Shown here one piece after another: positions 1 to 8,206 of a stretch of 14,037 nt of DNA. Every line of letters starts with the position of its first letter. The first letter of the stretch is position 1. The notes beneath the pieces are model-generated. The model made no database searches, had not been told where the DNA came from, and saw only the letters and a program-made list of their open reading frames with translations. This DNA is from Ruminococcaceae bacterium UBA5904 (GTDB lineage: Bacteria > Bacillota > Clostridia > Oscillospirales > Acutalibacteraceae). The position numbers and the translations under genes are program-made. The stretch is taken from NCBI GenBank assembly GCA_002431305.1, contig DJEG01000087.1, forward strand, positions 1 through 14,037, in the 5' to 3' direction.

Positions 1-118
1 ACAGCGTTTAACTGCGTCTTCAAACTTGACAGGCGCCGGTCTGCCTGCGTTTTCATCCTTGTTAAACACAGCCGTACCTGCAATCAGATGTAAAACTTTT
101 AGGCGTTACGGAGTACTG

Positions 119-140
119 GAAGCCGGCTTTTTAAGGCTTC
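119..140 (+). promoter_or_regulatory. Short inverted repeat in the PFOR leader
   Basis: GAAGCC at 119-124 pairs with GGCTTC at 135-140 around a 10-nt loop, about 10 nt upstream of the AAGGAGG ribosome binding site of the PFOR gene. It overlaps a perfect palindrome, AAGCCGGCTT, at 120-129. It could be a small leader hairpin or the end of an upstream transcript, but it lacks a T tract. A TTGACA lies at 26-31 with no convincing -10 at the proper distance, so I cannot place the PFOR promoter. The rest of positions 1-118 shows no gene I can support. Confidence 0.25.
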
Positions 141-166
141 GAACATTACCAAGGAGGAAAAAATAA

Positions 167-3100
167 ATGGCCAGAAAAATGAAGACCATGGACGGTAACA
201 ACGCTGCCGCATACGTGTCGTACGCGTTTACCGAGGTTGCGGGTATTTACCCCATCACGCCGTCCAGCCCCATGGCAGACTATGTTGACCAGTGGGCAGC
301 AAAGGGTCAGAAGAACATCTTCGGTACTACCGTAAAGGTTGCCGAGATGCAGTCCGAGGCAGGCGCTTCGGGTACGGTACACGGTTCTCTTGCAGCCGGT
401 GCTCTTACCACGACTTACACCGCTTCTCAGGGACTTCTTCTTATGATTCCCAACATGTACAAGATTGCAGGTGAACTTCTTCCCTGCGTATTCCACGTTT
501 CCGCTCGTTGTGTCGCTTCGCATGCGCTTAACATCTTCGGCGACCACTCGGACGTTTACGCATGCCGTCAGACCGGTTTCGCAATGCTTGCAGAGACTAA
601 CCCGCAGGAGGTTATGGATCTCGGTCCCGTTGCTCATCTTGCGGCTATTGAGGGCAGAGTTCCGTTCGTCAACTTCTTTGACGGATTCAGAACCTCTCAT
701 GAGATTCAGAAAATACAGCTTTGGGATTATGAGGATCTCAAGGAGATGTGCAACATGGACGCCGTTGAGGCATTCAGAAAGCACGCTCTTAATCCCGAGC
801 ATCCTACCATGCGCGGTTCTCATGAGAACGGAGATATCTTCTTCCAGCACCGTGAGGCATGCAACAAGTACTATGACGCGCTTCCCGCTGTCGTAGAGAA
901 GTACATGAATAAGGTTAATGCAAAGCTCGGTACAAATTACAAACTCTTCAACTACTACGGCGCACCCGACGCAGACAGAGTTATAGTAGCTATGGGCTCT
1001 ATCTGCGACGTAGCGGAGGAAGTTATAGATTACCTTACCGCTAAGGGCGAGAAGGTCGGACTTATAAAGGTTCGTCTTTACAGACCGTTCTCGGCTGAGA
1101 AGCTCCTCGAAGCTATCCCCGAGACCGCTAAGAAGATTGCGGTTCTTGACAGAACGAAAGAGCCCGGTTCTCTCGGCGAGCCTCTTTACATGGATGTCGT
1201 TACCGCTCTTGCGACTCACGGCAGACAGGCTGAGGTTATCGGAGGCAGATACGGTCTCGGTTCTAAGGATACTCCTCCCGCAAGCGTATTCGCCGTTTAC
1301 GACGAGCTTAAAAAGGACGAGCCCAAGAAGCAGTTCACCATCGGTATCAACGACGATGTTACATTCCTTTCTCTTGAGGAGAAAGAAGCTCCCAACACCG
1401 CAGCAGAGGGTACCATCGAGTGTAAATTCTGGGGTCTCGGCGGCGACGGAACCGTCGGCGCAAACAAGGACTCCATCAAGATCATCGGCGACCATACCGA
1501 CAAGTTCGTTCAGGCATATTTCCAGTACGACTCAAAGAAGACCGGCGGTATCACTATCTCCCATCTTCGTTTCGGCGACAAGCCTATCAAGAGCCCGTAC
1601 TATATCAATAAAGCGGATTTCGTAGCATGCCACAACCCCTCTTACATTGAAAAAGGATTCAAGATCGTCAACGACGTTAAGCCCGGCGGTAAGTTCCTTA
1701 TCAACTGCCAGTGGGACGAGGCTGAGCTTGCCGAGAAATTAAGCGGCGAAGCAAAACGCTACATTGCAAAGAACAATATCAAACTTTATACAGTTAACGC
1801 TATCGACCTTGCTAAGGAAATCGGGCTCGGCAAGAGAACGAACACCATTCTCCAGGCTTCGTTCTTCGCTCTTGCAGAGGTTCTTCCCAAGGATGACGCT
1901 ATCGCTTACATGAAGAAAGCGGCAGAGAAGTTCCTTAAGAAGGGTCAGGAAATCGTTGACATGAACTGGAAAGCCATCGACGCAGGCTTCGGCGCATTCA
2001 AAGAGATCGCCGTTCCCGCAGACTGGGCTGACGCAGAGGACAAGCCCGAGACTCCCGTTACCGAGGGTGCACCCGCTCTTGTCAAGATGGTCAATGACAT
2101 CATGATTCCCGTGGGCAAGATGAACGGCGATTTGCTTCCCGTTTCCGCATTCGAAGAGCATGTCGACGGTACGTTCGAGCAGGGCGCTTCGGCTTACGAG
2201 AAGCGCGGAGTTGCCGTTATGGTTCCCGAATGGAACGAGGCTACATGCGCTAAGTGTAACAAGTGCGCATTCGTATGTCCCCACGCTACTATCCGTCCTT
2301 ACGCTCTCTCCGCTGAAGAAGCAGAAAAAGCTCCCGCAAACACCAAGTTTGCTCCCAAGCCGGTTGTTAAGACCGATTACAAATACACGCTCGCAGTTTC
2401 GCCCATGGATTGTATGGGATGCGGAGTCTGCGTAGGCGTATGCCCGACGAACTCCATCAAGATGGTTTCCAGAGAGAGCCAGGAGGATCAGCAGGCTGTA
2501 TTTGATTACTGTGTTGCCAACGTTACCGAGAAGCCCGAAACTACGGCTAACATGAACGTTATCGCAAGCCAGTACAAACAGCCCATGCTCGAGTTCTCAG
2601 GTTCATGCGCAGGCTGTGCCGAGACCTCTTATGCTCGTCTTATTACTCAGCTGTTCGGCGACAGAATGTATATTTCAAACGCTACCGGATGCTCCTCGAT
2701 TTGGGGCGGTCCCGCGGCAACTTCGCCCTACACCGTTAATAAAGAGGGTCACGGTCCCGCTTGGGCAAACTCACTCTTTGAGGATAACGCAGAGCACGGC
2801 TACGGTATGTTCCTCGGTCAGCAGGCTATCAGAAACCGTCTTATCGAGAAAGTACAGGGTATCGACTCGGCAGAGTGCGCTCCCGCAGAGCTTAAAGCCG
2901 CGGCGGCTAAGTACCTTGAGACCGTTAACGACGGCGAGGCAAACGCAGAGGCAACAAAGGCTCTTGTAGCAGAGCTTGAAAAGCATGCAGACTGCGAAAC
3001 CTGCAGCGAGATTCTCGCTCATAAGGAATACCTTGCCAAGAAGTCCATATGGATCTTCGGCGGCGACGGATGGGCTTACGATATCGGATTCGGCGGCGTA

Positions 3101-3706
3101 GACCACGTTCTTGCTCAGAACCAGGATGTCAACATTATGGTATTCGATACCGAAGTTTACTCCAACACCGGCGGACAGGCTTCCAAGGCTTCACAGATAG
3201 GTCAGGTTGCACAGTTTGCGGCGGCAGGTAAGTCTGTTGCTAAGAAGAGTCTTGCAGAGATTGCAATGTCCTACGGTTACGTATATGTTGCGCAGATTGC
3301 TATGGGCGCAGACCAGAATCAGACCCTCAAGGCAATCCGCGAGGCTGAAGCATATCACGGTCCTTCGCTCATCATCGGCTACGCTCCCTGTGAGATGCAC
3401 TCGATTAAGGGCGGTATGGTTAACTGCCAGGCTGAGATGAAGAAAGCCGTTGACTGCGGTTACTGGAATATGTTCAGATACAATCCCGCTCTTAAGGCAG
3501 AGGGTAAGAATCCGTTCACCGTTGACAGCAAGGTTCCCGCAACAGAGGGTTACCGTGCGTTCCTGATGAACGAGGCTCGTTACTCCGCTCTTACGAGAAG
3601 CTTCCCCGCACGTGCGGAAGAACTCTTCTCCGAGTCCGAGGAACTTGCTAAGGAGAGATACGCTCACCTTATGAAGCTCGTAAAACTTTACAGCACCGAA
3701 GAATAA
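167..3706 (+). CDS. nifJ: Pyruvate:ferredoxin (flavodoxin) oxidoreductase, single-chain
   Basis: This cytoplasmic enzyme oxidatively decarboxylates pyruvate with CoA to acetyl-CoA and CO2, passing two electrons to ferredoxin; it is the central pyruvate-using step of anaerobic Clostridia. The 1179 residues match the usual length of about 1170-1230 and carry the standard domain order. The N-terminal pyruvate/TPP domain has YPITPSSPMA with T31, plus E64 and R114, the same positions as the active-site residues described for the Desulfovibrio africanus enzyme. The gamma-type domain begins near residue 423 (GLGGDGTVGANKD). A two-cluster ferredoxin insert has C694/697/700/704 and C749/752/755/759. 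The C-terminal TPP domain has GDG at 966-968 and VYSNTGG at 997-1003; C814, C817, C842 and C1075 are the likely proximal-cluster ligands. The start is fixed by AAGGAGG 9 nt upstream. The gene stands alone, with a hairpin after it. Its codon choice is strongly biased, as expected for high expression. Confidence 0.98.
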   Translation: MARKMKTMDGNNAAAYVSYAFTEVAGIYPITPSSPMADYVDQWAAKGQKNIFGTTVKVAEMQSEAGASGTVHGSLAAGALTTTYTASQGLLLMIPNMYKIAGELLPCVFHVSARCVASHALNIFGDHSDVYACRQTGFAMLAETNPQEVMDLGPVAHLAAIEGRVPFVNFFDGFRTSHEIQKIQLWDYEDLKEMCNMDAVEAFRKHALNPEHPTMRGSHENGDIFFQHREACNKYYDALPAVVEKYMNKVNAKLGTNYKLFNYYGAPDADRVIVAMGSICDVAEEVIDYLTAKGEKVGLIKVRLYRPFSAEKLLEAIPETAKKIAVLDRTKEPGSLGEPLYMDVVTALATHGRQAEVIGGRYGLGSKDTPPASVFAVYDELKKDEPKKQFTIGINDDVTFLSLEEKEAPNTAAEGTIECKFWGLGGDGTVGANKDSIKIIGDHTDKFVQAYFQYDSKKTGGITISHLRFGDKPIKSPYYINKADFVACHNPSYIEKGFKIVNDVKPGGKFLINCQWDEAELAEKLSGEAKRYIAKNNIKLYTVNAIDLAKEIGLGKRTNTILQASFFALAEVLPKDDAIAYMKKAAEKFLKKGQEIVDMNWKAIDAGFGAFKEIAVPADWADAEDKPETPVTEGAPALVKMVNDIMIPVGKMNGDLLPVSAFEEHVDGTFEQGASAYEKRGVAVMVPEWNEATCAKCNKCAFVCPHATIRPYALSAEEAEKAPANTKFAPKPVVKTDYKYTLAVSPMDCMGCGVCVGVCPTNSIKMVSRESQEDQQAVFDYCVANVTEKPETTANMNVIASQYKQPMLEFSGSCAGCAETSYARLITQLFGDRMYISNATGCSSIWGGPAATSPYTVNKEGHGPAWANSLFEDNAEHGYGMFLGQQAIRNRLIEKVQGIDSAECAPAELKAAAAKYLETVNDGEANAEATKALVAELEKHADCETCSEILAHKEYLAKKSIWIFGGDGWAYDIGFGGVDHVLAQNQDVNIMVFDTEVYSNTGGQASKASQIGQVAQFAAAGKSVAKKSLAEIAMSYGYVYVAQIAMGADQNQTLKAIREAEAYHGPSLIIGYAPCEMHSIKGGMVNCQAEMKKAVDCGYWNMFRYNPALKAEGKNPFTVDSKVPATEGYRAFLMNEARYSALTRSFPARAEELFSESEELAKERYAHLMKLVKLYSTEE

Positions 3707-3728
3707 TTCTTTTTCCTTGGTATAAATA

Positions 3729-3764
3729 AAACGCCCCTTGCCGGTTTAACGGCAGGGGGCGTTT
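3729..3764 (+). terminator. GC-rich hairpin terminator after PFOR
   Basis: A 15-bp stem with one G-T wobble (arms 3729-3743 and 3750-3764, core ACGCCCC/GGGGCGT) has a 6-nt loop and lies 22 nt after the PFOR stop. On the plus strand only the TTT of the arm itself follows. On the minus strand the stem is followed by TTTTATTTATA, so it may work in both directions. It is the only strong hairpin between PFOR and the next gene. Confidence 0.8.
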
Positions 3765-3775
3765 GCTGTGCAGAA

Positions 3776-3863
3776 AAAAAATGTGTCTGAATGAAAATTG
3801 AAAATATGACCAAATTAAAATCGAAAATATGACTGAATAGAAATTAAAAATGTGACTGAATGG
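3776..3863 (+). repeat. Tandem array of 23-bp AT-rich repeats
   Basis: Three full 23-bp units lie end to end at 3788-3810, 3811-3833 and 3834-3856. A degenerate partial unit ends at 3787 and the start of another (TGAATGG) follows at 3857-3863. Units share the pattern TGAATgaAAATT followed by AAAATaTGAC; units 1 and 2 end in the identical string CGAAAATATGAC or its TGAAAATATGAC variant. The period is not a multiple of 3, and the small frames inside are only 3 to 13 codons, so this is not coding. The array ends 2 nt before the -35 hexamer of the promoter for the DUF4143 ATPase, which suggests a regulatory binding array. Its function is unknown. Confidence 0.75.
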
Positions 3864-3865
3864 TG

Positions 3866-3894
3866 TTGATTTTTCTTAAAAATTGGGTTAAAAT
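3866..3894 (+). promoter_or_regulatory. Sigma-A-type promoter for the DUF4143 ATPase
   Basis: TTGATT at 3866-3871 and TAAAAT at 3889-3894 are separated by exactly 17 bp. The downstream leader is A-rich and carries AGAGG at 3906-3910, 8 nt before the ATG at 3919. The promoter lies directly after the 23-bp repeat array. Confidence 0.7.
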
Positions 3895-3918
3895 AAAAAA
3901 AGAAAAGAGGCGGTCTGA

Positions 3919-5196
3919 ATGGATAAAAAGAATTACAGAAAACGTATAATAGATAAAACCGTCGCGGAATATCTGTCTATGTTTGGCGCAGTCTGCATAG
4001 AGGGACCGAAATGGTGCGGAAAGACATGGACTTCGTCATATCACAGTAACAGCGAAATATTCATGGGCGATCCGTCGGGTAATTTTCAAAACAGACAGCT
4101 TGCGCAGATGTCGCCGAATCTTATATTGGACGGCGAAACTCCGAGACTTATAGACGAGTGGCAGGAGGTTCCGCCGATATGGGACGCTGTCAGATATGAG
4201 GTAGACCGAAGGGGAGAAAAAGGGCAGTTTATTTTAACGGGTTCCGCAACGCCGAATCATAAGGGGATAATGCACAGCGGAGCCGGAAGAATCGCGAAAA
4301 TAAGAATGCATACAATGTCTCTTTACGAGTCGGGGGATTCAAGCGGTGCCGTTTCGCTGTCCGAACTTTACAGAGAAAACTTCACGCCGTCAATGACAGG
4401 GGAAGTCAGCCTTAAAAAGATAATCGAATTAATTATCCGCGGCGGCTGGCCGGGCAGTCTCGGAGGCGGAACGTATGAAACGCCTGTTCTTGCAAACGAA
4501 TATTTAAATGCCGTTATTGACGACGATGTGTACAGAATCGACGGGATAAGGCGCGACACCGTAAAGATGCGTTTGCTTTTAAGATCGCTTGCAAGAAACG
4601 AAAGTACCACCGCGTCGAATAAAACGCTTGTAAACGATATAAAAATAATTGATGACGGAGAAGTCGATTCGAATACGGTCGGCGCGTATCTCGACGTTTT
4701 CAACAGACTGTTTATTACTGAAAATCAGCCCCCGTTTTCTTCGGGGATCCGGTCGTCGGTCAGAATAAAGCAGGCGGAGAAGAGACATTTTACAGACCCG
4801 TCCCTTGCATGCGCGTTGTTAAACGTTACAGCCGAAAGTCTTTTAAACGACCTTGAAACACTGGGATTTTTGTTCGAATCTCTCTGTGAACGCGACTTGC
4901 GTATATATGCGCAGTCCTTCGGCGGTAAACTTTATCATTATCAGGATTATAAAAATAATGAAATAGATGCGGTAGTTGAACTTCCCGACGGGAATTGGTG
5001 CGCTTTTGAAATTAAACTCGGCGCAAATCAGATAGACTCCGCGGCGGAGAATTTAATAAAAATCAGCGAGCAGATAAGGGAAGAACCTAAGGGAAAACCG
5101 CCCGTACTTCTCGGTGTTATATGCGGACTTTCAAACGCTTCGTATCAAAGACCTGACGGCGTTTATGTTATTCCGATAACCGCGCTGAAAGACTGA
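3919..5196 (+). CDS. AAA_14/DUF4143 family ATP-binding protein
   Basis: This is a 425-residue P-loop ATPase of the widespread AAA_14 plus DUF4143 family, whose cellular role is not established. The Walker A is the variant GPKWCGKT at 29-36. The Walker B is LIDEWQ at 77-82, and a sensor-like strand ILTGSATP lies at 105-112. The second half is the DUF4143 domain. It contains a PD-(D/E)xK-like signature, E348-I-D350 followed by E364-I-K366, which resembles the core of a nuclease-type fold; whether it cuts DNA is unproven. There is no signal peptide or membrane segment. The gene is alone in its transcription unit, has its own promoter and a repeat array upstream, and ends at a TGA abutting the stop of the convergent lipoprotein gene. 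Family members are often present as many paralogues in gut Firmicutes and are sometimes discussed as mobile or toxin-like; nothing here decides that. Confidence 0.9.
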   Translation: MDKKNYRKRIIDKTVAEYLSMFGAVCIEGPKWCGKTWTSSYHSNSEIFMGDPSGNFQNRQLAQMSPNLILDGETPRLIDEWQEVPPIWDAVRYEVDRRGEKGQFILTGSATPNHKGIMHSGAGRIAKIRMHTMSLYESGDSSGAVSLSELYRENFTPSMTGEVSLKKIIELIIRGGWPGSLGGGTYETPVLANEYLNAVIDDDVYRIDGIRRDTVKMRLLLRSLARNESTTASNKTLVNDIKIIDDGEVDSNTVGAYLDVFNRLFITENQPPFSSGIRSSVRIKQAEKRHFTDPSLACALLNVTAESLLNDLETLGFLFESLCERDLRIYAQSFGGKLYHYQDYKNNEIDAVVELPDGNWCAFEIKLGANQIDSAAENLIKISEQIREEPKGKPPVLLGVICGLSNASYQRPDGVYVIPITALKD

Positions 5197-5724
5197 TCAG
5201 CTTTTAAGGCTTATCTCCTCACTTTCGAAATATTCGCACGAAAACGATATAAACAGATTGTTCGACGAATATGTATATCTGTAATGTCCTAATTCGTATG
5301 TTTTATAGCATTCCTTAAAGTAATTTGCCGTGTCGGTTACGCAGATTTCTTTTAATACGGATTCGGTTTCGTCGTCAGACGCGAGCGCGAAAACATTGCT
5401 TATCGTCCGGCACAGTTGAAGATATTCTTCATATCCTCCGTCTTTGCCGAGCGTTTTATACGACGCGGTTGCAGTTACGCTCGTAACAAGTCCGTCGTCG
5501 GTCGTCAGCGACAGAATCACGTCGTCCTTATCTTTAAGCGAGAGAAAGACGTGGTATGCGTCGTTATAAAAAATAAGGTCGAGAAAGCTGTATTTATACC
5601 GTTCGTCGGCTTCGCCCAGAGCGTTTGAAAGCTCCTGCCAGTCAAGCTCGCGCGTTGAAGTACATGAGGAAAATGCTGTCAGACAAATTAACAGAACAAG
5701 AAACAGAGAAATAATTTTTTTCAT
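5197..5724 (-). CDS. Small predicted lipoprotein of unknown function
   Basis: This 175-residue protein starts with a classic lipoprotein signal peptide: two lysines, a hydrophobic stretch (about residues 4-18) and a lipobox AFSSC with C21 as the probable lipidated cysteine. The mature part is acidic and polar and matches no family I recognise. It would sit on the outer face of the cytoplasmic membrane. The start is supported by GGTGAT 3 nt upstream of the ATG, lying at the edge of a 9-bp hairpin. The gene lies 39 nt downstream of spoIIE on the same strand and may be expressed by read-through from it, which would make it a candidate sporulation-linked lipoprotein; this is inference. Its stop codon directly abuts that of the convergent ATPase gene. 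Confidence 0.85.
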   Translation of the reverse strand: MKKIISLFLVLLICLTAFSSCTSTRELDWQELSNALGEADERYKYSFLDLIFYNDAYHVFLSLKDKDDVILSLTTDDGLVTSVTATASYKTLGKDGGYEEYLQLCRTISNVFALASDDETESVLKEICVTDTANYFKECYKTYELGHYRYTYSSNNLFISFSCEYFESEEISLKS

Positions 5725-5730
5725 AAAATC

Positions 5731-5759
5731 ACCCGTAACAGTATATGACCGTTACGGGT
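5731..5759 (-). promoter_or_regulatory. Intergenic hairpin between spoIIE and the lipoprotein gene
   Basis: ACCCGTAAC (5731-5739) and GTTACGGGT (5751-5759) form a perfect 9-bp stem with an 11-nt loop. Read on the minus strand, it comes 4 nt after the spoIIE stop, and its last arm ends in ACGGGT, which overlaps the GGTGAT ribosome binding site of the lipoprotein gene. Only GATTTTATG follows, so as a terminator it is weak. It may attenuate expression of the downstream gene or hide its ribosome binding site. Confidence 0.55.
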
Positions 5760-5763
5760 TTGT

Positions 5764-8091
5764 TTATGCGTTCTTTGTAAGGATAGCGGCGACTACGGTT
5801 ATGTCGTCGTGTTTTTTTGAGTCGTCGGAGGCAAGAGCCGCTTTTGCAAGCTGTTTTGAAGCAATTTCGCCGTCTGTCGTTTCAACGCTCATCAAAATCT
5901 CCCTGAACCTTTCCTTTGCGTTTTCGCTCACGCCGTCGGACATCAGAACGATTTTGTCGCCGTCGCCTATTGTTACCGCGCTTTTTTCAAACGTTATGTT
6001 GCGTAAAATTCCGATCGGCATGGACGGTTTCTCGATTTTAATTAATTTTTTCTTTTTGGTTGTATATGAAAACGACGCGCCCGCTTTGTAAAATACGCAT
6101 CTGCCTGTGTATAAATCGACGCAGCAGATGTCGAGCGTTGAAATTGATTCCTCCTTCGAGCGTATCATCATTGACGAATTGACTATATTTAATACGCTGT
6201 CGGAGTCAAAGCCCGAGCGCATTAGAGCAGACGTTATCGCGCCCGTCATGACCGAATCGACCGCCGCGCGTTTGCCCGTTCCCATGCCGTCGGAGACTAT
6301 TATTATAAAATTGCCTTTGCCGTCTAAAAAGCAGTCGTACGTGTCTCCGCACAGACACTCGCCGTCGGAAACGAATTGATAGCCGCCGTAGTTTACGGAG
6401 TAGACGGTTTTTTCGCATATATTAACGCACGTAACCGAGTCTGAAATTTCGGAAACAACGGGTTCCTCCATTGCAATGCCGAGAATTGATGAGATTCTTT
6501 TCCCGATTAATTTAAACGAATCAAAATCCTTCGGCAGTGCAAGATACAGTTCGCAGAAGATTCTGCCGTTGGAATTGAATACGCCCGAGCTTATTGCGTT
6601 TAATCCCAAGTCGTTTGTCAGGATGTCGTTGATAAGACTTGAACGCTCTGCGTCGAAATATTCGCTTTTCTCGATTTTTTGAGCCATGTCCGAAAAGAAA
6701 TCCGATATTGTCGAGAATTGGTCGGCGACGATATTGCCCGTCATTGCAAGGGATGAAAGAGATGAAAATTCACCGCAGAATTTGCTGTACAGAGCGTTTA
6801 TTTTTGAATATAACGCGTGAAAATTTACGCACATTCCGGCGTTTTTGGAAATATCTTCTTCATCAAGTCCCGACTTTACGCCCGACGCCGTATCTTTTAT
6901 GATTTTTCTTACGGTATCTCTGTTTTCGCCCCAGCAGTATGAATATCTTTCGCATGAAATGCAGACTCCCGTCTTTATCTCCTCCGCATAATTTCTGACC
7001 CCGGGCTCGTTTCGTCTTTCGAATATTTTAAGCACGCTTCTGACGCAGGACGACACGTTTTCCATGGAGTTTGAAGCCGAGGTAAGGCGCATTTTCAAAG
7101 CAGAGCGCTGACTCTCCATGTATTTTCCCGAGTCGGAAACGGAAAAACATTTTTCGACCCTCAGTGCGAGTTTCTGAGGCATCAGCATAAACAGAACTCC
7201 GCCTATCGTTATGTCGTAAATGACGTTTAACGCCTGAGTCCACGGTGCGAGCGGGAGCGCCATTATTCCGAGAGTGAGAACGAAAATGACTGTTGTGACG
7301 AACCTGTTTTTTCTACCGAATATTCCGCCCAGAAGTCCGCCGAGCGCAAAACCGCCCGCGAGAAACGACATGGAGTCAGCGAGCGACAGCGTAACGCCTG
7401 CGCAGATTCCCGCAAGCGAACCTCCGCGTTCGTCTGCGTATGCCGCCGCGCATAAAACGATGAATGATGCGATTATTCCGGCGGGGGAGACCGTGAATAT
7501 TTTAATCGGATTTATCGATATTATCAATTCGCTCATGAGGATGAGGACAGCAGCCGTCTCGACTGCGTTCAGACGTGAAAAACAGCGTTTCTCTTTATTG
7601 ATATTCAGAGCGATAAACGTAAAATATGCGCTTGCTCCTCCCGCCGCCGATTCGGCAAGATAGAGCAGAATATCCGAAAACTTTATGCCCGATGCTATCG
7701 AAATAACCGTTCCGGTTGAAAAAATCGCGATCGCCGCCGAAATCGGCACGTAAAACTTCGCGCGTTTTCTTGTAAGGATGCTTTTGCCTGCTATTGCGCC
7801 GACTGTCGCTATTACGCATCCGGCGATGTATCTCAGCGTCATTATGTCGCGTGAAAAATTAATAACATATCCCAGACACGCGCCGATTGCCGCCGCCGGC
7901 ACGAACTGAACGGGTACTGCGGGTATAAACGAAACCGCGAACGGGGACAGCGTTGTAAAAATCCGTCCCGACGCCGTAAGCACGCCCAAAAGAAAATATA
8001 AAGTGTATTTAAATAGTCCCGTTGCCGCTGCCGATTTAAAATCCGAATTTATTTTTTTTGTGTTAATCCTTATTTTTTCCAAATTCCTCAC
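5764..8091 (-). CDS. spoIIE: Stage II sporulation protein E (PP2C-type phosphatase)
   Basis: SpoIIE dephosphorylates the anti-anti-sigma factor SpoIIAA in the forespore, which releases sigma-F, and it acts at the polar septum. The 775 residues are close to the 827 of Bacillus subtilis. About residues 25-315 form a multi-pass membrane region of roughly ten helices; a middle regulatory region follows to about 555; the rest is the PP2C-like domain. Metal-binding signatures are SDGMGTG (D601) and MSDGVSE (D719), both intact, so the enzyme should be active. The longest frame starts at GTG (8091-8089), which has no clear ribosome binding site. TTG at 8082-8080, preceded by GGTGA at a 5-nt spacing, is an equally good start and would remove three residues. 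The promoter is at 8116-8148. The gene is divergent from rlmB and is followed by the lipoprotein gene. Confidence 0.95.
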   Translation of the reverse strand: MRNLEKIRINTKKINSDFKSAAATGLFKYTLYFLLGVLTASGRIFTTLSPFAVSFIPAVPVQFVPAAAIGACLGYVINFSRDIMTLRYIAGCVIATVGAIAGKSILTRKRAKFYVPISAAIAIFSTGTVISIASGIKFSDILLYLAESAAGGASAYFTFIALNINKEKRCFSRLNAVETAAVLILMSELIISINPIKIFTVSPAGIIASFIVLCAAAYADERGGSLAGICAGVTLSLADSMSFLAGGFALGGLLGGIFGRKNRFVTTVIFVLTLGIMALPLAPWTQALNVIYDITIGGVLFMLMPQKLALRVEKCFSVSDSGKYMESQRSALKMRLTSASNSMENVSSCVRSVLKIFERRNEPGVRNYAEEIKTGVCISCERYSYCWGENRDTVRKIIKDTASGVKSGLDEEDISKNAGMCVNFHALYSKINALYSKFCGEFSSLSSLAMTGNIVADQFSTISDFFSDMAQKIEKSEYFDAERSSLINDILTNDLGLNAISSGVFNSNGRIFCELYLALPKDFDSFKLIGKRISSILGIAMEEPVVSEISDSVTCVNICEKTVYSVNYGGYQFVSDGECLCGDTYDCFLDGKGNFIIIVSDGMGTGKRAAVDSVMTGAITSALMRSGFDSDSVLNIVNSSMMIRSKEESISTLDICCVDLYTGRCVFYKAGASFSYTTKKKKLIKIEKPSMPIGILRNITFEKSAVTIGDGDKIVLMSDGVSENAKERFREILMSVETTDGEIASKQLAKAALASDDSKKHDDITVVAAILTKNA

Positions 8092-8115
8092 CGCTTTTTT
8101 TATTGTACGTTTTTA

Positions 8116-8148
8116 ATTATAATTAATCGTATGGCAAAAAGATGTCAA
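8116..8148 (-). promoter_or_regulatory. spoIIE promoter with 21-bp spacer and 0A-like box
   Basis: On the minus strand TTGACA (8148-8143) and TATAAT (8121-8116), both perfect consensus, are separated by 21 bp instead of 17. The B. subtilis spoIIE and spoIIG promoters are known for the same over-long spacing, which makes them depend on Spo0A~P. The -35 overlaps TTTGACA, six of seven matches to the 0A box TTCGACA. Predicted initiation near 8109 leaves a leader of about 18 nt before the GTG, or about 27 nt before the TTG. Confidence 0.7.
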
Positions 8149-8206
8149 ATTGTGCGTTCTTAATAAAAAAATTAAGGAATATATCAATAAAAATCGTGTT
8201 CCGCTA

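Noticed and set aside
1..105. A minus-strand frame whose translation contains AGTAVFNKDEN, resembling the end of a ribulose-phosphate 3-epimerase.
   Set aside because: An in-frame stop at 106-108 leaves only 35 codons, there is no good start, and the needed N-terminal part would overlap PFOR. The likeness is short enough to be chance; a protein search with the sequence left of this window would decide.
2..166. A plus-strand frame open from the left edge to the TAA at 164-166, just before the PFOR start.
   Set aside because: The translation has a late Arg/Lys-rich tail and no recognisable domain, and it would run through the PFOR ribosome binding site. It is probably non-coding, though the tail of an upstream gene cannot be fully excluded.
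146..1495. A 449-codon open frame on the minus strand opposite the PFOR gene.
   Set aside because: It is antisense to a clear PFOR coding region with strong codon bias, which keeps the opposite frame free of stops. The translation shows no family features and no sensible ribosome binding site.
3776..3863. A CRISPR array or an iteron origin for the 23-bp repeats.
   Set aside because: Units are directly adjacent with no spacers, are degenerate, and there are no cas or replication initiator genes nearby.
8159..8176. Inverted repeat CTTAAT, six A, ATTAAG upstream of the spoIIE -35 box.
   Set aside because: Only 6 bp per arm in very AT-rich DNA; expected by chance and matching no operator I know.
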